A stretch of DNA of 49,943 nt from JAFGGG01 sp964638895. Its GTDB lineage: Bacteria; Spirochaetota; Spirochaetia; SZUA-6; RPPD01. Shown here piece after piece: positions 34,146-43,400 of this stretch. The notes beneath the pieces are model-generated. The model was not told the DNA's origin. It worked only from the letters and a program-made list of their open reading frames with translations, and made no database searches. Both the position numbers and the translations under genes were made by a program. Numbering within the stretch: position 1 is the stretch's first letter; each line of letters begins with the position of its first letter. The stretch is taken from NCBI GenBank assembly GCA_964638895.1, contig CAZWYY010000025.1, forward strand, positions 1-49,943, read 5' to 3'.

Positions 34146-35486
34146 ATGATAATGAGGTCTAAAATTCCCTTCTATCAAAAAATTGTATTTCTATGCCTGA
34201 TGCTGGTTGCGTTCGGGGGCGCGGTCTCCTCCGCGGTCGATGTGTATATAGCCGGGTTACAGATGTTCGAGGGCGCCGACCGGGCCGGGGGGAAGCCCAT
34301 TGAAAAAAGCGGGTTTACCTCGCTGCTTGTATATGAACTCTCCCGCATTTCATCCGGTTCGTTTACCTATAAAGGGATTGACCGGTTATCAACCGAAACC
34401 AAGCGGGTGTTAAAAAGTGAGTTCATCACCTCAAAAATAGACGCCCTTGTGGTTTGTCATTTTGAAAAGATCGATTATCTGATATTCGGTACCCTCTTGA
34501 TAAACCCCGAAACGAATGAGTATGCCGCGGCCCTCCAGCTGTACAGCTTGGGGAAAAATGCCGTTATTCATGATATCAAATTTGATCGGACCGTAACCGA
34601 TGAGGACGAGTACATCAAAGAACTGGGTACGCGCATAAATAACGACCTGGAGCGGATGCTTGCGGCGGATATCATTACCCAACCCAAGGTGGTTACGGCG
34701 GCGGTTACCCCCAAGAACAACATTACGCCGCCGGCGCAGAACAAGGCCGCCGAGACGCCCCCTCCGGTTAAAACCGAAAATAAAAAGCGGGAACCAAAGC
34801 AGGAAGCGGAGAAAGAAAAACCCGAGCCTGTAAAGAACGAGGCGGTGGAGAACGAGGCCGTAAAGAATGAGGAAGAGGGCAAACCGCTCGACACGGTACT
34901 GGCGAAGTTTATAAAAAAGAAGGAAGAGGAAGAACAGGAAGAGTCTGCGGCAAAGGAAAAAAAGCCGGAGGAGCCCCTAATGAGCGTTTTTACCTCCCTG
35001 GGGTATTTTCTTTCCATGACGGGTAAATGGTCATCGCTCATCCTGCCGTGTGTGAGCGTGGAGGAAGGGGTGAAGTATAATCTTTATCTTGTAAACAGCG
35101 AAGGCTTTGATTTTTTAATCCGCCCGGCCTTCGTGATCAACTACCAGTTCGCTTTAAGTCCGGATCTGGATAATCTAGTTCATTATCACACCCTGAAATT
35201 AAAGGGCACGCTGGATACGTTTTTTGAATTCGGCAATTTCTTTGCCTTTTACGCGGGCGGAGGTGTGTTTTATCGCTTTGATATCATTGATTATCAGACC
35301 CCTTCAGGCACATTCCGTACGGACCTGCCGTATGCGCTTGGTACCACGGTTATTCTGGGAGTGGAATTTTATATGAACAAAGAGAAAAGCTTCAGCCTGG
35401 GACTGGTGAACGTACTTGATCTGACCTATTATTCACAAATGATTACGGAATATGAGATTCTGGCCCAGATTTCATTCAAACTTTAA
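34146..35486 (+). CDS. Putative periplasmic/outer-membrane protein with charged linker
   Basis: 446 residues (444 if the second ATG at 34152 is used). A signal peptide ends near AVSSAVD. Residues about 25-175 resemble a TolB-N/CsgG-like alpha/beta domain. A low-complexity Lys/Glu/Pro linker with NEAVENEAVKNEEE repeats spans about 190-280. A C-terminal region of amphipathic strands follows (FFAFYAGGGVFYRFDIIDY) and ends ILAQISFKL. This resembles the layout of the proteins at 130 and 1887. No Shine-Dalgarno sequence is seen. It overlaps the convergent gene on the other strand by four bases. Confidence 0.75.
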   Translation: MIMRSKIPFYQKIVFLCLMLVAFGGAVSSAVDVYIAGLQMFEGADRAGGKPIEKSGFTSLLVYELSRISSGSFTYKGIDRLSTETKRVLKSEFITSKIDALVVCHFEKIDYLIFGTLLINPETNEYAAALQLYSLGKNAVIHDIKFDRTVTDEDEYIKELGTRINNDLERMLAADIITQPKVVTAAVTPKNNITPPAQNKAAETPPPVKTENKKREPKQEAEKEKPEPVKNEAVENEAVKNEEEGKPLDTVLAKFIKKKEEEEQEESAAKEKKPEEPLMSVFTSLGYFLSMTGKWSSLILPCVSVEEGVKYNLYLVNSEGFDFLIRPAFVINYQFALSPDLDNLVHYHTLKLKGTLDTFFEFGNFFAFYAGGGVFYRFDIIDYQTPSGTFRTDLPYALGTTVILGVEFYMNKEKSFSLGLVNVLDLTYYSQMITEYEILAQISFKL

Positions 35487-35821
35487 TAATGATTCCCGGA
35501 CTTTTGCATTTTTTCGAGCTCGGTGAGAAGGCGTTTGATTTTCTGGAGGACCTCCCGGGAGGCCTTGTTTTTTGAATACAATAATTGATCGATTTCTTGT
35601 ATGACTTTATCGATATATTTCATTCTTTCTTTGATTCTTGCCTTATTGGCATCTTCCGTATTCTGGACCGTCAGCAGCCCTTCCTCAATTTCACTTATCG
35701 GTGTATTATATAGTTCCTTAGGCCAGGCGTGATATACGTTAATACCGTACGCTGTGCCGTACAGGGGTGACATACAAAAGAGAAAAACCGGAAGGATGAT
35801 ACTTTTTATCTTGTCCGCCAT
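35483..35821 (-). CDS. Hypothetical small secreted protein
   Basis: About 112 residues from the ATG at 35821, giving the signal peptide MADKIKSIILPVFLFCMSPL with cleavage near YGTAYG. A TTG at 35860 in frame would add 13 residues. The mature part is mostly charged helix, probably coiled coil (KARIKERMKYIDKVIQEIDQ). No family is recognised. It lies between an envelope protein gene and a Wzz-like gene. Confidence 0.55.
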   Translation of the reverse strand: MADKIKSIILPVFLFCMSPLYGTAYGINVYHAWPKELYNTPISEIEEGLLTVQNTEDANKARIKERMKYIDKVIQEIDQLLYSKNKASREVLQKIKRLLTELEKMQKSGNHY

Positions 35822-35952
35822 GTTTATACTCAACATTCCTAATTTATTATTGTACTCCAAAACGTATATTATATCATCGACAAATCAATTAATTTTAATG
35901 AATTCGGTAATAAAATATTAACTATATGTTATATATATAAAAACAGATATTC

Positions 35953-35981
35953 TTGAATTATTGCCCTTGAGGTAATATAAT
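35953..35981 (+). promoter_or_regulatory. Promoter for the Wzz-like gene
   Basis: TTGAAT (35953-35958), 17-nt spacer and perfect TATAAT (35976-35981), 15 bases before the ATG at 35997. A GGAAGGA ribosome site follows at about 35985-35991. The leader would be very short. Confidence 0.55.
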
Positions 35982-35996
35982 GGTTGGAAGGATACT

Positions 35997-37223
35997 ATGG
36001 ATGAGCAGCAAGAGAAATCAATAGATATAATTTTTCTGCTTTCAATAATTTTCAGATATAAATGGTTCATTATCATGTTCACCGGCGTGAGCGCCGCGGT
36101 TGTGCTGTTGTTTACCGCGATTACGGCCGTACTTCCCCCGGAAATAAATCCCCTGCCGGATGTATACCGGTCCACGGCCGTGTTATTGTTGCATGAGAAA
36201 ATGACCGGCGATATTCTGGCCCCGTTTACCTGGTGGGAACAGAACGTATTGGGGGGTAAGTTACCCACAAATTTCAGTTACGGTGAACTGGCCATGAAAC
36301 TTCTGAAAAGTAACGGCCTGATCGACACCCTAGCGGAGAAATACTCGCTGGGCTCGTACTATAAAATAAATGAACAAAAAGATGAGAAGATACGCCAAGA
36401 GATCAGAAAGAGGTTATCGTTGGAGTATGAGGAAAAAACCATGACCCTGACCGTAATGTATGATGATTGTAATCCTGAAATGGCGTATAAAATTACCAAT
36501 GGTTTGGTTGACCTGCTTAGAGAAACCTTTTTTTCAATTAATAAAAAAAGAAGTCTGTTTAAAAAGGAGCTGCTTGAGACAAAGTTGGCCGAGGTTAACG
36601 ATAAGATAACTGGGATAGAGGGTACGGTAAAGGATTTTCAGCGTAAACATGGTGTGCTGGATGTGGAGAACTTGGCAACCGAAAAGAGCACCATGATGGC
36701 GAATTTACGCTCACAACTTTATTTGAAGGAAATGGAATTAAAGACCTATTCCCAGTTTTCTAAAATTGAAGATCCTGCTATGATGAAGCTTCAGGCTGAG
36801 CGCAACAACCTGCTGCGGCTGATCAAGGAAATGGAAATCGGCTATTCGGGGTATGAGGGCCTGCTGCCCTCGCAGCAGGACCTGCCCAAAATGGCTTTGG
36901 AATACGCTCATTTAAAAAGGGATTTACTTGTGCAGGAAAAGATTTATGAGGTACTGAGCCAGGAGTATGAGTTGGTAAAGCTTTCCGTAGAGGGTGATGA
37001 GATGTTGTTTCAGGTAATAGAAAGTCCGGAAGTCCCCCAGATAAAGATAGGTCCGCACAGGTTGTGGATCTGTACCTTGGCGGCTGTTATTGCCTTTATT
37101 ATCAGCGTGGTGCTGGCCTTTGTGTTTTACTGGGTGGGCAGGCATAAGGAAGCGCTTTTACGCGCGGTGAACGGCGAAAATGAGAAAGCGAGTAAGGGAC
37201 TATTCCCCTGGTCAAAAGAATAA
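35997..37223 (+). CDS. Wzz/GumC-type polysaccharide chain-length protein
   Basis: 408 residues. TM helix 1 is at about 20-42 (YKWFIIMFTGVSAAVVLLF) and TM helix 2 near the C-terminus (LWICTLAAVIAFIISVVLAF). Between them lie a periplasmic Wzz domain and long coiled coils (LLETKLAEVNDKITGIEGTV; MALEYAHLKRDLLVQEKIYE). The proline-containing segment VPQIKIGPHR before TM2 is the usual Wzz signature. The cytoplasmic tail is short and basic with no Walker motif, so no BY-kinase is attached. It should set chain length or assist export for the glycan made by the cluster at 24.4-33.6 kb. Confidence 0.9.
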   Translation: MDEQQEKSIDIIFLLSIIFRYKWFIIMFTGVSAAVVLLFTAITAVLPPEINPLPDVYRSTAVLLLHEKMTGDILAPFTWWEQNVLGGKLPTNFSYGELAMKLLKSNGLIDTLAEKYSLGSYYKINEQKDEKIRQEIRKRLSLEYEEKTMTLTVMYDDCNPEMAYKITNGLVDLLRETFFSINKKRSLFKKELLETKLAEVNDKITGIEGTVKDFQRKHGVLDVENLATEKSTMMANLRSQLYLKEMELKTYSQFSKIEDPAMMKLQAERNNLLRLIKEMEIGYSGYEGLLPSQQDLPKMALEYAHLKRDLLVQEKIYEVLSQEYELVKLSVEGDEMLFQVIESPEVPQIKIGPHRLWICTLAAVIAFIISVVLAFVFYWVGRHKEALLRAVNGENEKASKGLFPWSKE

Positions 37224-37314
37224 TCCTGTTTTTCCTGCCGCAATCATGTATGGGCCCGCTTTTGTCCGGATTGTAAAGGAAAACAAATAAGAAAGTAGTA
37301 TAATAAGGGATAGA

Positions 37315-37677
37315 ATGGCTGTTATTCTTTTTTGTGAGGACGAACATGTAATCAGGACCACAACCACACGAATGCTGGAAGAACTGGGCCATAAGGTCAT
37401 TATCGCGGTAAACGGCACCCAGGCCCTGGACAGATATCGGGAGGCGTCTAAGGAGATTGACGCGGTAATCCTGGACAACCTGCTTCCGGATATTTCCGGT
37501 TACGAGGTGTTTAAGGAGATGAGAAACATTAATCCGCAGGTACAGGTGATCATGTGCTCCGGGTATTCCAGCGGCCGGGAATACGACAAGGCCCGTGAGG
37601 CAGGCATCCGTTTTTTTCTTTTCAAACCATATACACTTGATGAACTGCTTGAGGCCCTGGAGAACGTAATCAAGTGA
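37315..37677 (+). CDS. Stand-alone response-regulator receiver
   Basis: 120 residues, a single CheY-like receiver. The acidic pair is in LFCEDEH, the phospho-acceptor is the Asp in AVILDNLLPD near residue 53, the switch Ser is in MCSGYSSG, and the Lys is in FLFKPY. There is no output domain. A TATAAT-containing stretch precedes it (TAGTATAATAAGG). It may receive phosphate from one of the orphan kinases in this window, but no partner is adjacent. Confidence 0.92.
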   Translation: MAVILFCEDEHVIRTTTTRMLEELGHKVIIAVNGTQALDRYREASKEIDAVILDNLLPDISGYEVFKEMRNINPQVQVIMCSGYSSGREYDKAREAGIRFFLFKPYTLDELLEALENVIK

Positions 37678-37696
37678 ATCAATATGTACTCCTGTT

Positions 37697-38740
37697 TCAG
37701 GCGGTTTGCCCGCCCTGCTCCCTTTCCAATTGCGTGCCGCACTCCTTTATTTCCCGCAGCACGCGCCGGTTGTGAGGATACTTTTCCTGCATCCGCGTCA
37801 GAAACTCAAGCGCCTGCTTGAAGTTGCCCCCGGAGCGTTCAATCTTTACCAGGCCGAACAGCGCGAAGATATTGGAACCCCGCGTAAGGGCCTTGTTATA
37901 ATAATCCCGGGCCGACTCAAGCTCCCCCATGTTTACGCATACGTCTCCGGCGCGGGTCAGGATGGACGGGTTATGGGGTTCGGCCTTGAGGATTCTATCG
38001 AAATAAGTTTTTGCCTCCTTGTATCTTTTTAATCCGCGGCAGCAGTCCGCGGTTCCGAACAGGCTCATAAAATGGGTGGGGGCCGAAGCCAGGGCCTGTT
38101 TAAAATACCGCAGGGCCCTCTCGTAATCCGCCAGACGCCGGCGGCAGTCACCGGCCATGGTCAACACCGTCACATCCGAGCCGGCCCGTGTTCCGCCGTC
38201 CGCCAGGCGCTCCCAGCAGGAGGCCGCCTGTTCATACATCCGCGCGTCAAAATAAAGATACCCCAGGCCGCGCAGGGCCGGTTCGTTTTGCGGGTCAGGG
38301 TCAAGGACACTGGTATAGTACTCACGGGCTTTGGAAAACTCATTCAGTATCCTGTGGGTTTCCGCCAGATGCATAATAATCGACGGATTTGCGGGATCGT
38401 TTTTCAGGCAGATCTGCCATTGGGCAATGGCGTTCGTATAGTCGCGCAGGCCCCGATAGCAGTCGGCCAGGCCGAAGCGGGCATAATTATTGTCCGAGTG
38501 GTGTTCCAGGCAGGTTTGGTATAGGATAAGCGCTTCACCGTACTCCCGGTTTTTGCGTGCGATATCGGCAAGCCCGGCCAGGGCAAAGGCATTATGAGTG
38601 TCGGTTTTGAGTATCTGCTCAAAGCACTCCCTGGCTTCCGTGATTTTTTCCGCCTTCAGTAAGGAATACCCTTGCCTTGAAAGCCGCACCAGTTCCCGCA
38701 CTTGTTCCGATGGAAAGGAACCGTCAACCACAACACTCAT
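37697..38740 (-). CDS. Tetratricopeptide-repeat protein
   Basis: 347 residues with no signal peptide. About eight TPR units repeat every 34 residues, for example ECFEQILKTDTHNAFALAGL, YARFGLADCYRGLRDYTNAI and KTYFDRILKAEPHNPSILTR. TPR arrays make protein-binding superhelices. It is convergent with the receiver gene and divergent from the fibre locus promoter. Its partner is unknown. Confidence 0.9.
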   Translation of the reverse strand: MSVVVDGSFPSEQVRELVRLSRQGYSLLKAEKITEARECFEQILKTDTHNAFALAGLADIARKNREYGEALILYQTCLEHHSDNNYARFGLADCYRGLRDYTNAIAQWQICLKNDPANPSIIMHLAETHRILNEFSKAREYYTSVLDPDPQNEPALRGLGYLYFDARMYEQAASCWERLADGGTRAGSDVTVLTMAGDCRRRLADYERALRYFKQALASAPTHFMSLFGTADCCRGLKRYKEAKTYFDRILKAEPHNPSILTRAGDVCVNMGELESARDYYNKALTRGSNIFALFGLVKIERSGGNFKQALEFLTRMQEKYPHNRRVLREIKECGTQLEREQGGQTA

Positions 38741-38827
38741 CTTAATTTTATGATAGGCGGAGTCCTTCTGTTTGTCAAATTTTTACAGTAATGTGACCAT
38801 GGTTCGATAAAAATAATAATATTTAAA

Positions 38828-38866
38828 ATATCGAAAAAACGATAAAAAATATTGACAAATCGATAT
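38828..38866. repeat. ATATCGA/TCGATAT inverted repeat around the fibre promoter
   Basis: ATATCGA at 38828-38834 and TCGATAT at 38860-38866 are exact inverted copies 25 bases apart. They bracket the -35 box at 38852. TCGAT-like sequences also occur at 38804 and 38831-38844. It is a candidate regulator-binding pair. The region is otherwise very AT-rich. Confidence 0.4.
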
Positions 38867-38880
38867 AAATAGACTATATT
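38852..38880 (+). promoter_or_regulatory. Strong promoter of the pilin-like subunit gene
   Basis: Perfect TTGACA (38852-38857), 17-nt spacer and TATATT (38875-38880). The transcript would have a leader of about 130 bases before the ATG at 39019, which has an AAGGAGG-type site (AAGGAGGTTCGCA). The long leader leaves room for post-transcriptional control. Confidence 0.7.
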
Positions 38881-39018
38881 TATTTTGTAAGATAAAAATA
38901 AAGAATTTAAAAAGATTTGTACAAACAGTCTATATAGCCGATTTTATATACAGAAGCATCGGGCATGGAAAAAGTCATTATGAAAGTCCAATTTTTATAT
39001 TAATCAAGGAGGTTCGCA

Positions 39019-39549
39019 ATGAAGCGACTGACGACATTATTTTTAATGGTTGTATTTTTTGGCGGGTTTATGTACGCGGCAAATGATTCTACTTCACATG
39101 ACGTAACCATGAATGTGATCGAGGTTGTACTCATCGACCTGAACGATACCAGCACGATTGTACTTAACACCATTGCCCCGGCACACGGTGGTGAAAATCC
39201 CACCGGTGATACGGACAGCAGCAAGCTGCTCCAGTATACCTCGTTAGTTCCCAGCACCACAACCAGGAACATTACCGCGGAGTGGGACACTGGAGACCAG
39301 GCACCTGCCGGCACTTCACTGCTGCTTGTGGCCATCAGTGTTCCGGCGGGCTGCGGCACGGCGGGCGCCCAGATTACGGTGGACGACACGGCACAGAACA
39401 TCATCACCAATATCGGAAGTTGTGCCACGGGAACCGGCACCAATGGCGCGGAGTTGACCTACACCTTCAGTATTGACGATGTTTCCCAGCTTGTGGTGGG
39501 TGACAGTGAAACCGTGACCATTACCTTAACCTTAACCGATGCTTCATAA
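39019..39549 (+). CDS. Pilin-like secreted subunit (putative major subunit)
   Basis: 176 residues with a signal peptide ending MYAAND. The mature chain is all beta with alternating residues. It starts with a hydrophobic-alternating segment (VTMNVIEVVLIDLN), as expected of a donor strand, and ends VTITLTLTDAS. Two cysteines (PAGCGTAG and NIGSCATG) could form a disulfide. The gene at 44845-45381 encodes a clear paralogue sharing GDTDSSKLLQYTSLV and the same ending. A strong promoter and ribosome site, and an attenuator just after, suggest high expression relative to the downstream chaperone and usher. The pilin call is by fold features and context, not by a recognised family. Confidence 0.7.
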   Translation: MKRLTTLFLMVVFFGGFMYAANDSTSHDVTMNVIEVVLIDLNDTSTIVLNTIAPAHGGENPTGDTDSSKLLQYTSLVPSTTTRNITAEWDTGDQAPAGTSLLLVAISVPAGCGTAGAQITVDDTAQNIITNIGSCATGTGTNGAELTYTFSIDDVSQLVVGDSETVTITLTLTDAS

Positions 39550-39560
39550 TTATTTTGCTA

Positions 39561-39597
39561 AGGGGGGAAACGCCCACAGCGTTTTCCCTCTTTTATT
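39561..39597 (+). terminator. Attenuator/terminator between subunit and chaperone genes
   Basis: Stem GGGGAAACGC / GCGTTTTCCC (39564-39573 and 39579-39588, one G-U pair, extendable outward) with loop CCACA, followed by TCTTTTATTA. It lies 12 bases after the subunit stop. Partial read-through would give many subunits per chaperone and usher. Confidence 0.8.
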
Positions 39598-39627
39598 ATA
39601 TTTAAAGTATGTAAACGGAGGAAAAGA

Positions 39628-40437
39628 ATGAAGAGCGGATGGTTTGTTATAGGTTTTTTTATATTCCTGTTTGGCGCATTACCACTGTCCGGCAATGTTA
39701 TTATCGTGGGCGGGCTTACTCATGAGCATGAGGCACGCATCGGCGAAAGTTACGAGGGCTCAATCGAGATAAAAAATATCGAGGACAGGCCTCAGGAAGT
39801 GAAAATATATCAAACGGATTATTCGTTTTACGCGGACGGCAGGATTTTATATAGTAATCCGGGGAAAATGCCGCGCTCAAACGCACACTGGATTACCTTC
39901 AGTCCCAAACGCCTCACCGTTCCGCCTAAGGATACCGTTTTTGTGCATTATACGGTTAAAGTGCCGAATCAGGCCGATCTTAAGGGCACGTATTGGAGTA
40001 TATTTATGGTGGAGCTTGTACCGGAGAATTCTCCCGAATCCAGTCTCGGGAATCCGGACAAGGTCGGATTGGGCATACGTCAGCTATTTCGCTACGGAAT
40101 ACAGGTTGTCACCCAGATCGGGGATACGGGTACCAGGAAACTTGAGTTTCTATCCACCAAATTATTAAAGGACGGCGACAAGCAGTTTTTGCAACTGGAT
40201 ATTGGTAATACGGGTGAACGCTGGCTCCGGAGCTCACTTTGGGTTGAGCTCTATAATGAAGAGGGCAACTATATGGGCAAATACGAGGGCGGGAGCCTGC
40301 GGATTTATCCAACTACGTCCGTACGCTTTAAAGTGGATTTGAGCAGCGTACCGAATAATACCTATAAGGCCCTGGTGGTGATAGATTGCGGCGACGACAA
40401 TGTGTTCGGCGCCAATTTTAATCTGGTTGTTAAATGA
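39628..40437 (+). CDS. Putative fimbrial-chaperone-like periplasmic protein
   Basis: 269 residues with a signal peptide ending about PLSGN. Two Ig-like beta domains are predicted. The first includes YEGSIEIKNIEDRPQEVKIY, FSPKRLTVPPKDTVFVHYTV and GTYWSIFMVELV, the arrangement seen in PapD/DUF916-like proteins. The second spans about 155-269 and ends FGANFNLVVK. A GGAGG precedes the ATG. The gene lies between the subunit gene and the large barrel gene and its stop overlaps the latter's natural ATG. A chaperone for the pilin-like subunits is inferred from fold and order. No classical PapD signature was confirmed. Confidence 0.65.
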   Translation: MKSGWFVIGFFIFLFGALPLSGNVIIVGGLTHEHEARIGESYEGSIEIKNIEDRPQEVKIYQTDYSFYADGRILYSNPGKMPRSNAHWITFSPKRLTVPPKDTVFVHYTVKVPNQADLKGTYWSIFMVELVPENSPESSLGNPDKVGLGIRQLFRYGIQVVTQIGDTGTRKLEFLSTKLLKDGDKQFLQLDIGNTGERWLRSSLWVELYNEEGNYMGKYEGGSLRIYPTTSVRFKVDLSSVPNNTYKALVVIDCGDDNVFGANFNLVVK

Positions 40438-43400
40438 GATTTTTTTTTTATTGATATTATTTTTCCTTTCTTCTCTGTTATGTGCGGAGGATACATCCAT
40501 TAGGATAGAATATAAAGGCCCGACGGTACGTGAGGTTGAAACAGATACCCATGTTTCGCTGGTGTTCTTTGTTCAAAACAGCAGTTTGGAACGCCGGGCC
40601 TTTTCTTCAGAACTCAAACTCCCCCCAAACTGGATCAGTGTCAGTAAAGCGCTCACATTCGAGCTGGAGGTGGGCAAAAGCGACATGCGGTTGCTGCATT
40701 TTTATATTCCGGCGGAAACCCCGGCCGGGGAGTACGACTTGAGTTTTGTGGTCAGGGACGTGGAGGATGCGCAAAACTATAACGAGTATGTTTTCAAGGT
40801 GCGGGTGCTGACGAGCATTCGGTTGGAGGTGAAAAATCTTGATATACCCCGTTTCGCCGTGGCCGGTACCGATTATACGGCGAGGTTTGTAATTTTCAAC
40901 CTGGGCAACACCGACACAAGATACGACATGCTTTTTAAGTGCGGAGAGGGCTATTCCTATACGGTAAAAACACCGAATCGGAGCCGCAACCTGATATTGG
41001 GGAGGGGCGAACAGCAGGTGGTGGAGGTGGTGGTGCATACCGATGCCGCGCTTCACAGGGATCTACAGCACCGCCTGCAAATTATGCTGGTGTCTCCGTC
41101 CGATGATCAACAAAAACCGCGGTATCTGGCCAAAGCGGTGAGTTACGTTGAGCTTGTACCGCTTATCACCGGGCAGGCGTCTTTTATGCATACCATACCT
41201 GTGGAATTAAGTTTAAAGGGGCTAAGCGAATATTACCGGGATTGGACATGGGGGTTTGAAACCGAGCTTGAAAGTCGCGGCTGGCTCGACGAGGAAGGTC
41301 TGCATAAGCTTGATGTAAGAATGAGGAAACGTGTTGATGACAAAGGCGATAATATATTTTTAAACCGGGATGACAGGTACAGTGTCGCCTATACCTCACC
41401 GACCATGGATATCTTACTCGGCGATCATGGGTATTCGCTCTCACCCCTGCTTGACCAGTATCATTTTGCCCGTGGAGCGGGGGGTACACTTAGATTGAAG
41501 CCTTTCAGTATAGGGTCATATTATTACCAGGATGTGTGGAGTGAGGAAGAGGAAAAGGTTATGGCCGCCTCCCTGGGTTTTCAGCTTGACAATCCGAATT
41601 TCGCCTGGGGTTATAACTATGAAGCCGGGGTTAATGTAATGAGTCACCTGGATAATAGTCTTTTTTTGGGGCTGCACCAGGTCTACAGTCCCATAAGTGA
41701 AATAAATATGGAATTGGATCTGGCCTCTGAAATGGATGAGAGCAGTCTCTTTAACAAGGCGGGTTTTTTCAGACTGGAGGGTGACCATGAATGGGTATAT
41801 TACAGCCTGACGGGGATCTATGCGGATCCTGATTTCAACGGATATTATACGGATCTTTACCGGATTTCCGCTGAGAGCGGCCTGCGTTTGTTGCGGAAAC
41901 GGTTGAATATTAATTCACAATTTTATATTTCGGAAAACAACCTGTTAAACGATCCGGCACTCCCCCTGGCTCAAAACAAGCGATTTCTGCAGCTTGGCGC
42001 GGGTTATCTGATTCCCCTGTTTGAAACCGAAATTTCCCTCTTTTGGCAGAATATCTATACTGACGATAAATTCTCTCCTAAAAACTATTCAACCCAGGAA
42101 AACAATTTTAATCTCAGAATAGGTCAACCCCTGGGACTTTTTGATCTGAGTGCTAATGCGTTTTTAGGATTTAAATATGATTGGGTGGAAGACAGCTTGG
42201 TTTTTAATCATGAATATAAGGCATCTCTGAAGTATACGCCGAGTAAGATTACCAACTTTAATTTTTCGCTGTTCTATGAGGGTACATTATATAATAATTA
42301 TAACAGGGACATGCACAAAATGGGATTGAGTGCGTACGCCAAATTCGATTGGGGGGATACCGAGTTTTCAACAGGTGTAATAAGCAGGTTTTTTTTCAGT
42401 CCTTTCGGACCGCAGTGGTTCAGTATAGGAGCGAACGCCGGATTTTCGCATACCTTTGCCAATAGACACAATCTATCTCTCTGCGCGACATATACATATA
42501 CAATCAGATTCGAAGCGGCCGATCACATTTTCGCCGGCTGGATCAAATATACCATGCCGTTTGAAATACCCGTCAGCCCGAAAAAATCAATGGCGGTATT
42601 AAAGGGCAGGTTGTATAATGAATCTACAAATACAGGCATCGGCGGAGTGGTGTTAAGGCTGGACGGACAATCCACAATTACGGATACAAACGGAGCTTAC
42701 ACCTTCAGGCTTTCAAAACAGGGTAATTACTACCTTACCATAGACAGGAGCAGGCTTGGAATTAATATGATACCGGATTGTAAAACACCGCTTCCGGTAA
42801 CCCTGACCGCCGGCGAAGAGACCGTTTTGGACATCGGGGTGATTGAAGGCGCCATCATCCATGGCCAGGTGGCGGTATATGGATTTCTTGATGAACAGAA
42901 TGTGTTTATAGCGGATGGTCGGGTCAAAGAGAACGATACGGAAGAGGTAAGACTTTCAGGGCTTCCCAATATCCTTATTGAAATCTCAAATGAATCCGAA
43001 AACCTGCGTCGGCTTACGGATAAAAACGGGGAATTTGCCTTTGAAGAAGTAAGGCCCGGTACATGGACCTTCAAAGTGCTGGCGGGGAATATCCCCCCAT
43101 ATCATCACTATGACAGGGAGCAGATAGAGGTTTCGTTATTACCCGGAGAAAAACGGGAGCTGGTGATCAAAGTTGTACAGGAAAAACGGCAGGTCAAGCT
43201 GGTCGAGAAAACAACCACCTTGCAGTTGGAACCCGCTGTAAACTCCCTTGATGTAACTGAAGAGTTGACACTTGAGTCGGAGAAAGAAATGAAATCAAAA
43301 CCTACAACCACACCCAAGCCTATATTCGATCTTACGCCTGAGTCCACGCCCAAACCTACCCCTGCACCCACGCCCAAGCCGACGCCCAAGCCGACACCCA

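Noticed and set aside
37224..37314. TATAAT upstream of the receiver gene as a full promoter
   Set aside because: The -10 is good but no -35 lies at 16-18 bases; the call would be incomplete.
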